The notes: generated from the letters alone by a model not told the origin. DNA of 64,000 nucleotides from Amycolatopsis japonica (GCF_000732925.1 NZ_CP008953.1:8549001-8613000); one strand, 5' to 3'. Positions 1 through 8,394 are shown, counted from the first letter of the stretch. Numbers and translations are program-made.

Positions 1-588
1 GGCTCGGCGCCCCACCAGGCGATCGACCCGGTGCCGGCGGCGGCCGCGATGGTGAGCGCGCTGCAGACGATGGTGACTCGCAAGGTCAGCGTTTTCGAAC
101 CCGCGGTGGTGTCGGTGACCCGCATCGAGACGGGCACGACGACGAACATCATCCCGGAGACGGCGTTCCTGGAGGGCACGATCCGCACGCTGTCCGAGCG
201 GACGCAGGCGTTCGTGCGCGAGGAACTGCCGCGGGTGTGCGAGGCGGTCGGCGCGGCGCACGGCGTCAAGGTGAGCGCCGAGGTCCTCCCCGGCTACCCG
301 GTCACGGTGAACGATCCCCAGGTCGCGGCCCGGGTGCTGGAACTGGCGGGCGAGGTCCTCGGCGCCGGGAACTCCGAGGTCATGGAGAACCCGGTGATGG
401 GCGCGGAGGACTTCTCGTACGTCCTGCAGCGGGTGCCGGGGGCGTTCGCGTTCCTGGGGGCCTGCCCGCCCGGCGCCGATCTGGCCACGGTGGAGGCGAA
501 CCACTCGAACCGGGTGGTCTTCGACGAGGACGCGATGGCCAACGGCGTGGCGATGTACGCCGCGTTCGCCCTGGACGCCCTTCGCTAG
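1..588 (+). CDS. M20-family amidohydrolase/peptidase, C-terminal part (5' end outside window)
   Basis: The frame is open from base 1 and ends at TAG 586-588, giving 195 visible codons. The visible part begins at GSAPHQAID, which resembles the start of the M20D dimerisation (lid) domain. It continues through TTTNIIPETAFLEGTIRT, typical of that domain, and returns to the catalytic domain with NPVMGAEDFSYV, where the EDFS motif lies near the metal centre. The C-terminal NHSNRVVFDEDAM carries the expected late His. Members hydrolyse amide bonds of N-acyl amino acids or similar substrates with a di-metal centre. Substrate cannot be read from this fragment. The family call is firm. Confidence 0.88.
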   Translation, partial: GSAPHQAIDPVPAAAAMVSALQTMVTRKVSVFEPAVVSVTRIETGTTTNIIPETAFLEGTIRTLSERTQAFVREELPRVCEAVGAAHGVKVSAEVLPGYPVTVNDPQVAARVLELAGEVLGAGNSEVMENPVMGAEDFSYVLQRVPGAFAFLGACPPGADLATVEANHSNRVVFDEDAMANGVAMYAAFALDALR

Positions 589-621
589 TCATTACACAAC
601 AGTGTTGATTTAATGGGTGCC

Positions 622-1092
622 ATGAGCGATGACACCCTGGCCGCCCTGGCCGCACAGGAGGAGCGTCTGGTCTTCAGCCGGTTCGACAACGAGACCGCGC
701 TGGAGCTGGGCGCCCACCTGCTCGCGGCGGCGCGGGACCGCGCCCTCCCGGTGACGGTCTCCGTGCGCCGCGGCGGGCAACGGCTGTTCCACGCGGCGTT
801 GCCGGGCACCTCGGCCGACAACGACGCGTGGATCGACCGCAAGAGCCGCGTCGTCGACCGTTACGGGCACAGCTCGTTCTTCGTCGGCGAACAGTTCCGC
901 GCGAAGGGCACGACGTTCGAGGCCGGCTCCCGCCTCGACCCGGATCTGTACGCCGCGCACGGTGGCGTGTTCCCGGTGATCGTCGAGGGAGTCGGTCCGG
1001 TCGGCACCGTCGGCGTCTCGGGCCTACCGCAGGCCGACGATCACGCGTTCGTCGTCGAGCAGCTGGAGATCTTCCTCGCCGCTACGTCCTAA
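622..1092 (+). CDS. UPF0303 / HbpS-GlcG-like heme-degrading-domain protein
   Basis: The 156-residue protein has the compact alpha/beta fold signature of the UPF0303/DUF336 group: FSRFDNETALELG near the start, VSVRRGGQRLFHAALPG in the middle and a C-terminal GVFPVIVEGVGPVGTVGVSGL. Relatives include HbpS and GlcG, but the biochemical role of UPF0303 members is not settled. Start choice: an ATG at 613 overlaps a good -10 hexamer (TTTAAT, 609-614). The ATG at 622 lies 7 nt after that hexamer, so a leaderless start at 622 is more likely. A small dyad, CAACA-g-TGTTG, lies just upstream at about 597-607. The gene stands alone between the amidohydrolase and the DapA-like gene. Confidence 0.8.
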   Translation: MSDDTLAALAAQEERLVFSRFDNETALELGAHLLAAARDRALPVTVSVRRGGQRLFHAALPGTSADNDAWIDRKSRVVDRYGHSSFFVGEQFRAKGTTFEAGSRLDPDLYAAHGGVFPVIVEGVGPVGTVGVSGLPQADDHAFVVEQLEIFLAATS

Positions 1093-1112
1093 GTGGACCG
1101 TGCGGCTCCGTA

Positions 1113-1153
1113 CGTGAGTTCCGCTTCGATCACGTGGATCCGGGCCACTCACG
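1113..1153. repeat. Short imperfect inverted repeat (CGTGAGT/ACTCACG)
   Basis: Seven-base arms CGTGAGT (1113-1119) and ACTCACG (1147-1153) lie in the gap after the UPF0303 gene. A CACGTG dyad sits between them. It resembles the GTGAGTG element at 48745-48782. It may be a weak terminator or a protein site. Confidence 0.35.
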
Positions 1154-1238
1154 ACCCACTTGAGTCAAGCGTCCCAAGATTCAGGACAAGCGTCCCGTCG
1201 TGCTACCGTGAGACGTCACATCATATATCAGATCGGAC

Positions 1239-2156
1239 ATGCCAGTGACCTCACGGTTCGACGAGCGGAAACGGCGGCTGTCCGGGGTCGTGGCCATCCC
1301 GGTGACCCCGTTCGACGCCGGCGGCGCCGTGGATTCCGAGGCCTACGGGCACCTCGTCGACCGCGTGATCAGCGCCGGCGTCGACGTCGTGACGCCGAAC
1401 GGGAACACCGGCGAGTTCTACGCGCTGGACGAGACCGAGGCGCGGCACTGCCTCGAAGTGACGGTCAAGGCCGCGGCGGGGCGGGCGAGTGTGGTCGCCG
1501 GGGTCGGGCACGACGTCCGGACGGCGATCGGCGCGGCCCGGCACGCCGGGGACGCGGGCGCCGGCCTGGTCATGATCCATCAGCCGGTGCATCCGTACGT
1601 CTCGGCGGAGGGCTGGGTCGAGTACCACCGCGCCATCGCGGCGGCGGTCCCGGAGCTGGGCGTCGTGCTGTACGTGCGCGACGCGCGCATCGAAGGCGAG
1701 CAGCTGGCCAGGCTCGCCGATGCCGCGGAGAACGTCATCGGCGTGAAGTACGCGGTGCCGGATCCGGTGCGCTTCGCCTCGGTGGCGCGGGGCGCGGGGA
1801 TCGACCGTTTCGCGTGGATCGCCGGGCTGGCGGAGCTGTCGGCGCCGGGCTACTTCGCCGTCGGCGCGACCGGGTTCACCTCCGGGCTGGTGAACGTCGC
1901 GCCGTCGCTTTCGCTGGAGATGTTCCATGCGCTGCGAAACGGCGACTTCGCCGGGGCGATGGTGGTTTGGGAGCGGATCCGGCCTTTCGAGGAGCTGCGC
2001 GCCGCGGACGGCAACGCCAACAACGTGAGCGTGGTCAAGGAAGCGTTGGCACAGCTGGGTTTGTGCCGTCCCGACGTCCGGCCGCCGAGCCGCGCGCTGA
2101 CCAGCGCGGAGCGAGAGCGGGTCTCCTCGGCGCTGGACGGCTGGGGCGTTTTCTGA
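1239..2156 (+). CDS. Dihydrodipicolinate synthase (DapA)-family aldolase/dehydratase
   Basis: The 305-residue protein is a TIM-barrel class I aldolase of the DapA/NanA family. The opening VVAIPVTPFDAGGAVD and the TPNGNTGEFYALDETE loop are diagnostic. The Schiff-base lysine is expected at K170 (VIGVKYA), and Y145 (VVLYVRD) is the likely catalytic tyrosine. The C-terminal half is lengthened by the segment ADGNANNVSVVKEAL. A dedicated lysine-pathway DapA is not required; relatives include 5-dehydro-4-deoxyglucarate dehydratase and N-acetylneuraminate lyase, and the substrate is unknown. An AT-rich stretch with ATATATCAG lies 10-20 bases before the ATG and may be a promoter or operator. A strong terminator overlaps the stop codon. 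Confidence 0.85.
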   Translation: MPVTSRFDERKRRLSGVVAIPVTPFDAGGAVDSEAYGHLVDRVISAGVDVVTPNGNTGEFYALDETEARHCLEVTVKAAAGRASVVAGVGHDVRTAIGAARHAGDAGAGLVMIHQPVHPYVSAEGWVEYHRAIAAAVPELGVVLYVRDARIEGEQLARLADAAENVIGVKYAVPDPVRFASVARGAGIDRFAWIAGLAELSAPGYFAVGATGFTSGLVNVAPSLSLEMFHALRNGDFAGAMVVWERIRPFEELRAADGNANNVSVVKEALAQLGLCRPDVRPPSRALTSAERERVSSALDGWGVF

Positions 2157-2158
2157 CC

Positions 2159-2190
2159 GTGTCCGCGCCCACTGGGGCGGGCGCGGACAC
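2159..2190 (+). terminator. Hairpin terminator after the DapA-like gene
   Basis: A perfect 12-bp stem (2159-2170 with 2179-2190) encloses an 8-nt loop. It starts 3 bases after the stop codon. There is no U-tract, as is common in actinobacteria. Confidence 0.7.
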
Positions 2191-2591
2191 GGTGACAGGT
2201 CAGAGGTCGTGGCCATCGACGATCGCGGCGTGGCCCTGATGGGCGCCTCGGGGCGCGCCGTGCGGCGCGGCGGGCGGCTGCTCACCGGCGAAGCCGGTGG
2301 GACCATGAGCGCGAAGAACGATGTCTGGCCGGTGCTCCTGTCTCCGATCGATTCTCGCGACCGGACGGAACCGGGGGAAATTTCCCTCGATGTCTTCGAC
2401 TGTACGCCAGATCGTGCTGCTTTGGTGAATTGCTTCCGCTCCGCCGTCGTGGGACGCTGGAAGAAGACCACGGAGCGTCCGTGGCGTGTTGCGGTACCAG
2501 TGCCTCTTCTCGGCCGAACCAGACCCTTTCGGTGTCTTGAAACCCGTTGCTGGATTGCCCACCTTCACGAACCAGAACGGTGTGATCTCCC
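2191..2591. other. Intergenic region upstream of the desaturase operon
   Basis: I see no convincing gene in these 401 bases. They contain a 12-bp perfect palindrome, GGGAAATTTCCC (2375-2386), and a 7-bp inverted repeat GGACGCT/AGCGTCC (2452-2458 with 2474-2480). Either could serve as an operator for the desaturase. No good Shine-Dalgarno sequence precedes the desaturase ATG. Confidence 0.5.
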
Positions 2592-3617
2592 ATGACCTCC
2601 ACACAGACGAGGCAGGGCAGCGACTTCGCCGAACTGTCCAAATTGGTCAAGGAAGCAGGCCTCCTCGATCGGCGGCGCAAGTACTACGCGGTGAAGATCG
2701 CCTTGAACCTGCTCGCTTTCGCGGGCGGCTGGGTCGCCTTCGCACATCTCGGGGACTCCTGGTGGCAGCTGTTCATCGCCGCCTTCTTCGCGATGATGTT
2801 CACCCAGCTCTCCTTCATCGGCCACGACGCCGGGCACAAACAGATCTTCCGTGGCCGCAAGGCCAACGACATCACCGGTTTCGTCCACGGTGGACTGACC
2901 GGGCTGAGCTACGGCTGGTGGATCGGCACGCACAACCGCCATCACGCCAATCCCAACCACGAGGACGAGGATCCGGACGTCAACCTCGCCGCGCTCGTCT
3001 TCACCAAGGCGCAGGGCGCCGAGCGACGTGGTTTCCTGCGCTGGATGGCGAAATACCAGGCGTTCCTGTTCTTCCCGCTGCTGTTGCTGGAAGGCCTGAA
3101 CCTGCACGTCTCGAGCGTGACGGCGATCTTCCAGCGCGGCTTCAAGCGGCGGAAGATCGAATCGGCGCTGATGCTGGCCCATGTCGCCGCGTACCTGACC
3201 GCGGTGTTCGTGGTCCTCTCGCCCGGTGTCGGCTTCGTCTTCATCGCCGTGCACCAGTGCCTTTGGGGCGTGTACATGGGCTGCTCGTTCGCCCCGAACC
3301 ACAAGGGCATGCCGACGCTGTCGGCCGGTCACAAGCTCGACTTCCTGCGCAAGCAGGTGCTCACCTCGCGCAACGTGCGCGGCGGTCCGGTCGTGGATTT
3401 CGCGCTCGGCGGGCTCAACTACCAGATCGAGCACCACCTGTTCCCGAACATGGCGCGGCCGAACCTCAAGCACGCGCAGGTGATCGTGCGCGAGTTCTGC
3501 GCGAAGCACGGCATCGACTACGCCCAATGCGGCTGGGCGGCGTCCTACGGCTACGTGCTCCGGCATCTGCACGCGGTCGGGGCGCCGTTGCGCGGTCACC
3601 CGGTGGCGGCACGATGA
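2592..3617 (+). CDS. Membrane-bound fatty acid (acyl-lipid/acyl-CoA) desaturase
   Basis: The 341-residue protein carries the three histidine boxes of a di-iron desaturase: HDAGH (78-82), HNRHH (114-118) and QIEHH (278-282). The Q in the third box is typical of front-end (delta-5/6-type) desaturases. There is no N-terminal cytochrome b5 domain, so electrons must come from a separate ferredoxin or reductase. Hydrophobic segments around 35-75, 155-175 and 200-235 fit the usual membrane topology. It would introduce a double bond into membrane fatty acids. The stop overlaps the next start (ATGA), so the Cys-rich mini-protein is translationally coupled. Double-bond position cannot be inferred from sequence. 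Confidence 0.92.
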   Translation: MTSTQTRQGSDFAELSKLVKEAGLLDRRRKYYAVKIALNLLAFAGGWVAFAHLGDSWWQLFIAAFFAMMFTQLSFIGHDAGHKQIFRGRKANDITGFVHGGLTGLSYGWWIGTHNRHHANPNHEDEDPDVNLAALVFTKAQGAERRGFLRWMAKYQAFLFFPLLLLEGLNLHVSSVTAIFQRGFKRRKIESALMLAHVAAYLTAVFVVLSPGVGFVFIAVHQCLWGVYMGCSFAPNHKGMPTLSAGHKLDFLRKQVLTSRNVRGGPVVDFALGGLNYQIEHHLFPNMARPNLKHAQVIVREFCAKHGIDYAQCGWAASYGYVLRHLHAVGAPLRGHPVAAR

Positions 3618-3793
3618 CCTCCGTCCAGTCCCTCGGCGACGTCGCCGAGCCGGCCGCCGACGACCGCTGCCCGGTCTGCCCGCATCCGCTGTCCTCGCAC
3701 GACACGATCGCCCGCCGCTTCTGCACCGCGACCGCGGCAGGAGGGTTCAGCCGCGGCTGCACCTGCGCCACGAACCCCGAAACAACCGAATAG
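3614..3793 (+). CDS. Small Cys-rich protein (59 aa), probable zinc-binding mini-protein
   Basis: The ATG overlaps the desaturase stop codon (ATGA at 3614-3617). The 59-residue product has a DDRCPVCPHPLSSHD motif and a C-terminal SRGCTCATN motif, so it holds a CxxC pair, a second C-x-C pair plus one further cysteine, and histidines. This pattern suggests a structural zinc site. Small proteins ending in a similar RGCxC motif are, from memory, common in actinobacteria and have no known function. Coupling to the desaturase suggests a role in the same process, for example as a partner or redox adaptor. That is inference. Confidence 0.75.
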   Translation: MTSVQSLGDVAEPAADDRCPVCPHPLSSHDTIARRFCTATAAGGFSRGCTCATNPETTE

Positions 3794-3802
3794 AGGATCA
3801 CC

Positions 3803-3961
3803 ATGAACGCCGACACCGTCCCCGTCTCCCGCTACGAGATCCGGGTCGACACCGTGAAGAAGATCGTCAACGAACACACCGACCTCGACAACGAGGCGGC
3901 GTTCGCGCTGGCCGTGCACATGGTGCGGGCGCTCGACACCGTCCCGGAACCCGTGCGCTGA
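3803..3961 (+). CDS. Small hypothetical protein (52 aa) in desaturase operon
   Basis: ATG at 3803 follows a GAGG ribosome-binding site 6 bases upstream and lies 9 bases after the preceding stop. The product MNADTVPVSRYEIRVDTV... is 52 residues long, acidic to neutral, with helical stretches (VDTVKKIVNEHTDL and AAFALAVHMVRAL) and no membrane segment or signal peptide. I cannot assign a function. Its position as the third gene of a tightly packed operon and its standard codon use support it as a real gene. Confidence 0.65.
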   Translation: MNADTVPVSRYEIRVDTVKKIVNEHTDLDNEAAFALAVHMVRALDTVPEPVR

Positions 3962-4050
3962 CCCTGTGGCCGGGGTTACTCGCGCGTTAACAAGGCGTCA
4001 GCGAGGCCTCGCGAAGCGTCAGGGAGACGTTGCCGCGGCGGCCGGGCCGG

Positions 4051-4090
4051 GTCGATCGGAGTTGTGCTGAGGAGGCACTGACCGATCGAC
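4051..4090 (+). promoter_or_regulatory. 5'-UTR hairpin directly upstream of the decarboxylase ribosome-binding site
   Basis: Outer arms GTCGATCGG (4051-4059) and CCGATCGAC (4082-4090) pair perfectly over 9 bp. Inner arms GTGC (4064-4067) and GCAC (4075-4078) extend the structure. The Shine-Dalgarno GGAGG follows 3 bases after the hairpin. A five-codon frame, GTG CTG AGG AGG CAC TGA, spans 4064-4081. The element may control translation or attenuation of the downstream gene. Confidence 0.45.
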
Positions 4091-4102
4091 GCGGAGGTAA
4101 CC

Positions 4103-5446
4103 GTGACGCTCAGCGAGCTCCTGCCCAGCCTCGGCTGCGAGGCCGCCGACCACCTCGAACCCGGGATCTGGCCACGGAGCACCCGGCTCGGGCCCGGCGG
4201 GGAACTGCTGTTCGCGGGCGCGCCGGTGTCCCACCTCGCCGCGAGGTTCGGGACACCGGCGTACCTGCTCGACGAGGACGAGGTCCGGCAGAACGCCCGC
4301 GCGTACCGGAAGGCACTGCCCGACGCCGAGGTGGCGTACGCGAGCAAGGCCCTGTGCACCCGCGCGGTCCTGCGCTGGGTCGCCGAGGAAGGCCTTTCCC
4401 TCGACACCTGCTCGGCGGGTGAGATCGCGGTGGCACGATCGATCGGCTTCCCCGCCGAGCGGATCCTGCTGCACGGCAACGCGAAAACCCCCGAAGACCT
4501 CAAAGCCGCGTTGTCCTACGGCGTCCGCCGGATCGTGGTGGACTCGCTCGACGAGATCGAGCAGCTCGGCGCGCTGGCCACCGGCGCGCAGCAGGTGCTG
4601 ATCCGCGTGACCCCCGACGTCGCCGCCGGCACGCACGCGGCGATCACCACCGGCACCGAAGGGCAGAAGTTCGGCTTCTCGCTGCGCGAGGAGGTCCGCG
4701 ACAACCTCGGGCGTGCCGTGTCCGCCGTGCTCGCGCAGCCCGGGCTCCGCCTGGCCGGGCTGCATTGCCACATCGGTTCGCAGGTGTCACGGGTGGACTT
4801 CTACGAACTGGCCGCCCGCAAGATGATCGGGGTGCTCGTCGCACTCCGCGAGAGCAACGGTGTCACCCTGCGCGAACTGGATCTCGGCGGCGGGCACGCC
4901 GTGCGCTATCTGCCCGGCGACACGGGTTTCGACATCGACGGTTATGTGCGCCGTCTGCGTGTCGCGCTCGCGTACGAATGCACCTCGCACGGCTTCCCCC
5001 TGCCGAAGCTGACGATCGAACCCGGCCGCGCGATCGTCGGTCCGGCCGGGATCACCGTGTACCGGGTCTGCGCGGTGAAACGCGGCTCGCGCACTTTCGT
5101 CGCCGTCGACGGCGGGATGAGCGACAACGCGCGGCCGGCGCTCTACGGGGCGGCGTACACCGCGCGTCTGATCGGCAGGCGCAGCCGTTCCGCCCGTCGG
5201 CCGATGACGGTGGTCGGACGGCACTGCGAATCGGGCGACGTCCTCGCCGACGGGCTCTCGCTCCCCGACGACGTCCGCCCCGGCGATCTGCTCGCCGTCC
5301 CGTGCACCGGGGCATACCACCACTCGCTCGCGTCGAATTACAACCTCGTCGGCAGGCCGCCGGTGGTCGGCGTCTCCCGCGGCACCGCGACGCTGCTCGT
5401 CCGCCGCGAAACCGAGGAAGACCTGCTGAAACGCGACCTCGGCTGA
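4103..5446 (+). CDS. lysA: PLP-dependent decarboxylase, diaminopimelate decarboxylase (LysA)-like
   Basis: The 447-residue protein has the alanine-racemase-like fold III barrel. AYASKAL places the PLP lysine at K82. LHCHIGSQ (about residue 220), LDLGGGHAV, the phosphate-binding EPGRAI and the C-terminal CESGDVLADG and GAYHHS segments complete the active site found in diaminopimelate decarboxylases. The usual last step of lysine synthesis is meso-DAP to L-lysine plus CO2. The genome may hold another lysA elsewhere, so a secondary or specialised decarboxylase is possible. GTG at 4103 has an ideal GGAGG. The divergence I notice is GGGHAVRY where LysA commonly has GGGxGIxY. Confidence 0.8.
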   Translation: MTLSELLPSLGCEAADHLEPGIWPRSTRLGPGGELLFAGAPVSHLAARFGTPAYLLDEDEVRQNARAYRKALPDAEVAYASKALCTRAVLRWVAEEGLSLDTCSAGEIAVARSIGFPAERILLHGNAKTPEDLKAALSYGVRRIVVDSLDEIEQLGALATGAQQVLIRVTPDVAAGTHAAITTGTEGQKFGFSLREEVRDNLGRAVSAVLAQPGLRLAGLHCHIGSQVSRVDFYELAARKMIGVLVALRESNGVTLRELDLGGGHAVRYLPGDTGFDIDGYVRRLRVALAYECTSHGFPLPKLTIEPGRAIVGPAGITVYRVCAVKRGSRTFVAVDGGMSDNARPALYGAAYTARLIGRRSRSARRPMTVVGRHCESGDVLADGLSLPDDVRPGDLLAVPCTGAYHHSLASNYNLVGRPPVVGVSRGTATLLVRRETEEDLLKRDLG

Positions 5447-5614
5447 CGCGTCATCCGAAAACCTCGGCACCCGCCCTATCGCACGACAGAATCCTTCGCG
5501 CGAAGGCGCCGAGAAAGAGAATCACGACAAACAACTTAACGGCGGTAGCATTCTGGACACTTATCGATACGCTGCGCGACAAGAATCGCATGCCGAAACA
5601 AAGGGAGGGACGGC

Positions 5615-6109
5615 ATGGGTGACGAACCACGCGCGCAGATGGAGCAGCGCACACCTAGAGGTTTGGACAATACCGATCGCACTCTGATCGCTCTACTGCA
5701 AGTCGACGGGCGGGCCTCGTTCACGGCCTTGGCCAAGGCCGTCGGGCTGTCGGAGGGCGCCGTGCGGCAGCGCGTCCAGCGGCTGCTGCGGGACGAGACG
5801 ATGCAGATCGTCGCGGTCACGGATCCGGCGAACGTCGGGCTCGGCCGTCAGGCGATGGTCGGGATCAAGGTGCAAGGCGATCCGCGGGCGGTCTCCGACC
5901 AGCTCTCCGGAATGCCGGACGTCCACTACGTCGTACTGACCGCGGGAGGCTACGACCTGCTCGCCGAGGTCGCCTGCCGGGACGACGAACACCTCTTGAG
6001 TGTGCTGAACGACGACATCCGGCCCATCCCGGGTGTCGTCAGCACGGAGACCTTGGTCTACTTGAAACTCGCAAAACAGACATATGCCTGGGGCAACCTG
6101 ACCCGATGA
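5615..6109 (+). CDS. Lrp/AsnC-family transcriptional regulator
   Basis: The 164-residue protein begins with a helix-turn-helix (LDNTDRTLIALLQVDGRAS then LAKAVGLSEGAVRQRVQRL, about residues 17-58). A C-terminal RAM/AsnC ligand domain follows (GRQAMVGIKVQG, MPDVHYVVLTAGGYDLLAEV). Such proteins sense amino acids and bind DNA as dimers or octamers. GGGAGGG six bases before ATG 5615 is a strong ribosome-binding site. The gene follows the LysA-like gene on the same strand after 168 bases, so control of amino acid metabolism next door is plausible but not shown. A hairpin repeat follows its stop. Confidence 0.9.
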   Translation: MGDEPRAQMEQRTPRGLDNTDRTLIALLQVDGRASFTALAKAVGLSEGAVRQRVQRLLRDETMQIVAVTDPANVGLGRQAMVGIKVQGDPRAVSDQLSGMPDVHYVVLTAGGYDLLAEVACRDDEHLLSVLNDDIRPIPGVVSTETLVYLKLAKQTYAWGNLTR

Positions 6110-6122
6110 CAGCACGCCCCGC

Positions 6123-6175
6123 GCCATGAAAGGTCCCTTCCTCGCAAATTTCGCAAGGAAGGGACCTTTCATGGC
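6123..6175. repeat. Intergenic palindrome, TGAAGG-type family copy 1 (AT-rich centre)
   Basis: Perfect 19-bp arms (6123-6141 with 6157-6175) contain TGAAAGGTCCCTTCC and its complement. The centre is CGCAAATTTCGC. It separates the convergent Lrp and HelD/HelR genes and could end transcription in both directions. The same design, with an almost identical core and centre, recurs at 51645-51699. Confidence 0.8.
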
Positions 6176-6189
6176 ACTCGCGGGAGGGG

Positions 6190-8394
6190 TCAGACGCAGT
6201 GCAGGTAAGCGTCGGGAGTCCGCCGCCCGGAATCAAGACCGCGGAGGACTTTCGGCAGCACCCCGCTGTACAGGACCCCGAGCCGCTGCGTCGCCCGCGT
6301 CAGCGCGACGTACAGCTCCGCCTCGCCGCTCGGGCCTTCCGCGAGGATCCGCTCCGGCTCGACCACCAGGACGGCGTCGTACTCCAGCCCCTTCGTCGCG
6401 GACGGCGCGATCGCGCCGGGCACTCCCGGCGGCCCGATGACGACCGACGTCCCCTCTCGTCCCGCCTCTTCGCGGACGAACTCGGCGACGGCGTCCTCGA
6501 TGTCCACTTCGGACAGTCGACGCGCCCACGGGCGAATTCCGCACGAGCGCACCGATTCCGGCGGCACGACATCCGGCGCGAAACTCGCCAGCAATGACGC
6601 CGCCACCGCCATGATCTCCGACGGCGTCCGGTAGTTGACGGTCAGTTTCCGGTACACCCATCGATCGGCGACGTACCGGGACAGCATCGCGTCCCACGAC
6701 CGCGCGCCGGACGGCGACCGGCGCTGCGCCAGATCCCCGACGACGGTGAAAGACCGGCTGGGACAGCGCCGCATCAGGACTCGCCAGTCCATTTCGGACA
6801 GTTCCTGTGCCTCGTCGACGACCACGTGCCCATAGGTCCATTCCCGGTCGGCGGCGGCGCGTTCCGCGAGATCCCGCTCGTCGCGTTCGGCGAACCGGTC
6901 CGCCAGTTCCTCCGCCATCAGCACGTCCGTCGGCCGCAGTGCGAACTCGTAGTCGTCGTGGTCGTCTTCGACCTCCACGATTTCCAGCACCCGCTCGGCG
7001 TATTCCTTGCGCGCCAGCCGCCGCCGTTCCTCCGCCCGGCGCTCGGCGGTGCGGTCCCGGCCGAGCAGTTCGACGGCTTCGTCCAGCAACGGCACGTCGG
7101 ACACCGTCCACGCGTCCGCGTCCTCACGGAACAGCGCCGGATCGGCCCCGGCGGCCTGCAACCGCTCCGGCGACGCGTAGAGGTCGGCGAGCAGCCGCTG
7201 CGGCGTCAGCGACGGCCAGAGCCGATCGAGCACCGCGCCGAGCTCCTCGCTCGCTTCCAGGTCCCGGCGGGCGTGCTCGAGCATCTCCGGACGGGTGTGC
7301 CGATCGTCCTCCGGGAGCCAGCCCGCGCCGATCCGGTCGACCGCGCGCACGGCGAGCGCGGCGATCACCGTGCGTTCGAAGACGGCCTTGGCCTCGTTGT
7401 GCAGCAGGCCGCTCTCCCTGGCCACCTCGCGCGCGGCGGCCGCGATCCCGGCGTCCAACGGCACGGTGACGTCGTCGAGCTCGATCGACTCCGGTTCGGC
7501 GGGCAGTTCCTGCCGGTCCGCCACCGCGGCCGCGAGCACGTCCAGGATCGCCAGCGAACCCTTGATCCGCTGGACCGCCGGCGGGTCCTCACGTTCGGCG
7601 CGCAGACCGGCGACGAGGTCGCCGGGTGTCGCGAAGACGGCGCTGGTCTCGCCGAGCGACGGCAGGACCCGGCCGATGTGGTCGAGGAAGCCGCTGCTGG
7701 GCCCGACCACGAGCACGCCGCGGCGTTCCATGCGCTCCCGTTTCGTGTACAGCAGGTACGCCACGCGATGCAGCGCCACCGCCGTCTTGCCGGTGCCGGG
7801 ACCGCCTTCCACGACGACGACCCCCGGGTGATCGAGCCGGATGATCTCGTCCTGCTCGGCTTGGATCGTCGCGACAATGTCCCGCATCCCCTCGCCGCGT
7901 GGCGCGTTGACCGCGGCCAGCAGCGCGACGTCACCCCGTTCCCCCGCCGTTCCCGGACGGCCGAAGACCTCGTCGGTGAAGTCGAGGACCTCGCGCCCGA
8001 GGGTGCGGAATTGACGGCGCCTCGCCATTCCTTCCGGCGACGCGCCGGTCGCGCAGTAAAACGCGCGCGACGCCGGCGCACGCCAATCCAGCACCAAGGG
8101 TTCGTAGTCGTTCTCTTCGTCGAAAAGGCCGATCCGGCCGACGTACGAACGTTCTCCCGAAAGGGCGTCCAAACGGCCGAAACAAAGACCCTCGTCGGCG
8201 ACCTTCAGCCTGGCCATCTCGCGAGCCTTCGCACCGACGGACACCTCGCGGTCGGACAGCGCGAAGCCTTCTCCGCGCAGTGCACCGGCATACGCCTCGC
8301 TCACGCGCACGCGTTCGGTGTCCAGCCGCCCGTAGAGCGACGCCACGTACTGCCGCTCGGATCGCAATTCCTCGTCGTACCCCTGATTTGACAA
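6190..8394 (-). CDS. HelD-family RNA polymerase recycling ATPase (HelD/HelR-like, UvrD-type helicase fold)
   Basis: With a TTG start at 8394 (preceded by GTGAGGGGAAC) the protein is 734 residues. An upstream ATG at 8427 lacks a ribosome-binding site. The N-terminal arm (YDEELRSERQYVASLYGRL) and the LVLDWRAPASRAFYCATG segment are typical of HelD. Walker A GGPGTGKT (197-204), GHVVVDEAQELS (Walker B) and the late VNYRTPSEIM, ATKGLEYDAVLV and ALTRATQRLGVLY motifs are superfamily 1A helicase motifs. HelD proteins remove RNA polymerase from nucleic acid rather than unwind DNA. The actinobacterial HelR branch also displaces rifamycins. Which branch this belongs to needs a tree. A TTGACA -35-like hexamer lies at 8489-8484 on this strand. 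Confidence 0.85.
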   Translation of the reverse strand: MSNQGYDEELRSERQYVASLYGRLDTERVRVSEAYAGALRGEGFALSDREVSVGAKAREMARLKVADEGLCFGRLDALSGERSYVGRIGLFDEENDYEPLVLDWRAPASRAFYCATGASPEGMARRRQFRTLGREVLDFTDEVFGRPGTAGERGDVALLAAVNAPRGEGMRDIVATIQAEQDEIIRLDHPGVVVVEGGPGTGKTAVALHRVAYLLYTKRERMERRGVLVVGPSSGFLDHIGRVLPSLGETSAVFATPGDLVAGLRAEREDPPAVQRIKGSLAILDVLAAAVADRQELPAEPESIELDDVTVPLDAGIAAAAREVARESGLLHNEAKAVFERTVIAALAVRAVDRIGAGWLPEDDRHTRPEMLEHARRDLEASEELGAVLDRLWPSLTPQRLLADLYASPERLQAAGADPALFREDADAWTVSDVPLLDEAVELLGRDRTAERRAEERRRLARKEYAERVLEIVEVEDDHDDYEFALRPTDVLMAEELADRFAERDERDLAERAAADREWTYGHVVVDEAQELSEMDWRVLMRRCPSRSFTVVGDLAQRRSPSGARSWDAMLSRYVADRWVYRKLTVNYRTPSEIMAVAASLLASFAPDVVPPESVRSCGIRPWARRLSEVDIEDAVAEFVREEAGREGTSVVIGPPGVPGAIAPSATKGLEYDAVLVVEPERILAEGPSGEAELYVALTRATQRLGVLYSGVLPKVLRGLDSGRRTPDAYLHCV

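Noticed and set aside
1160..2239. Arg-rich open frame overlapping the DapA-like gene
   Set aside because: It is a frame-shifted shadow of a certain gene with a composition typical of GC-rich alternative frames.
2209..2595. An open frame of 128 codons upstream of the desaturase
   Set aside because: It has irregular composition and no ribosome-binding site, overlaps the desaturase start, and crosses two palindromes. It is more likely regulatory DNA.
4051..4090. Lysine riboswitch upstream of the decarboxylase
   Set aside because: The L-box aptamer is about 170-200 bases with five helices. Here only one 40-base hairpin exists.
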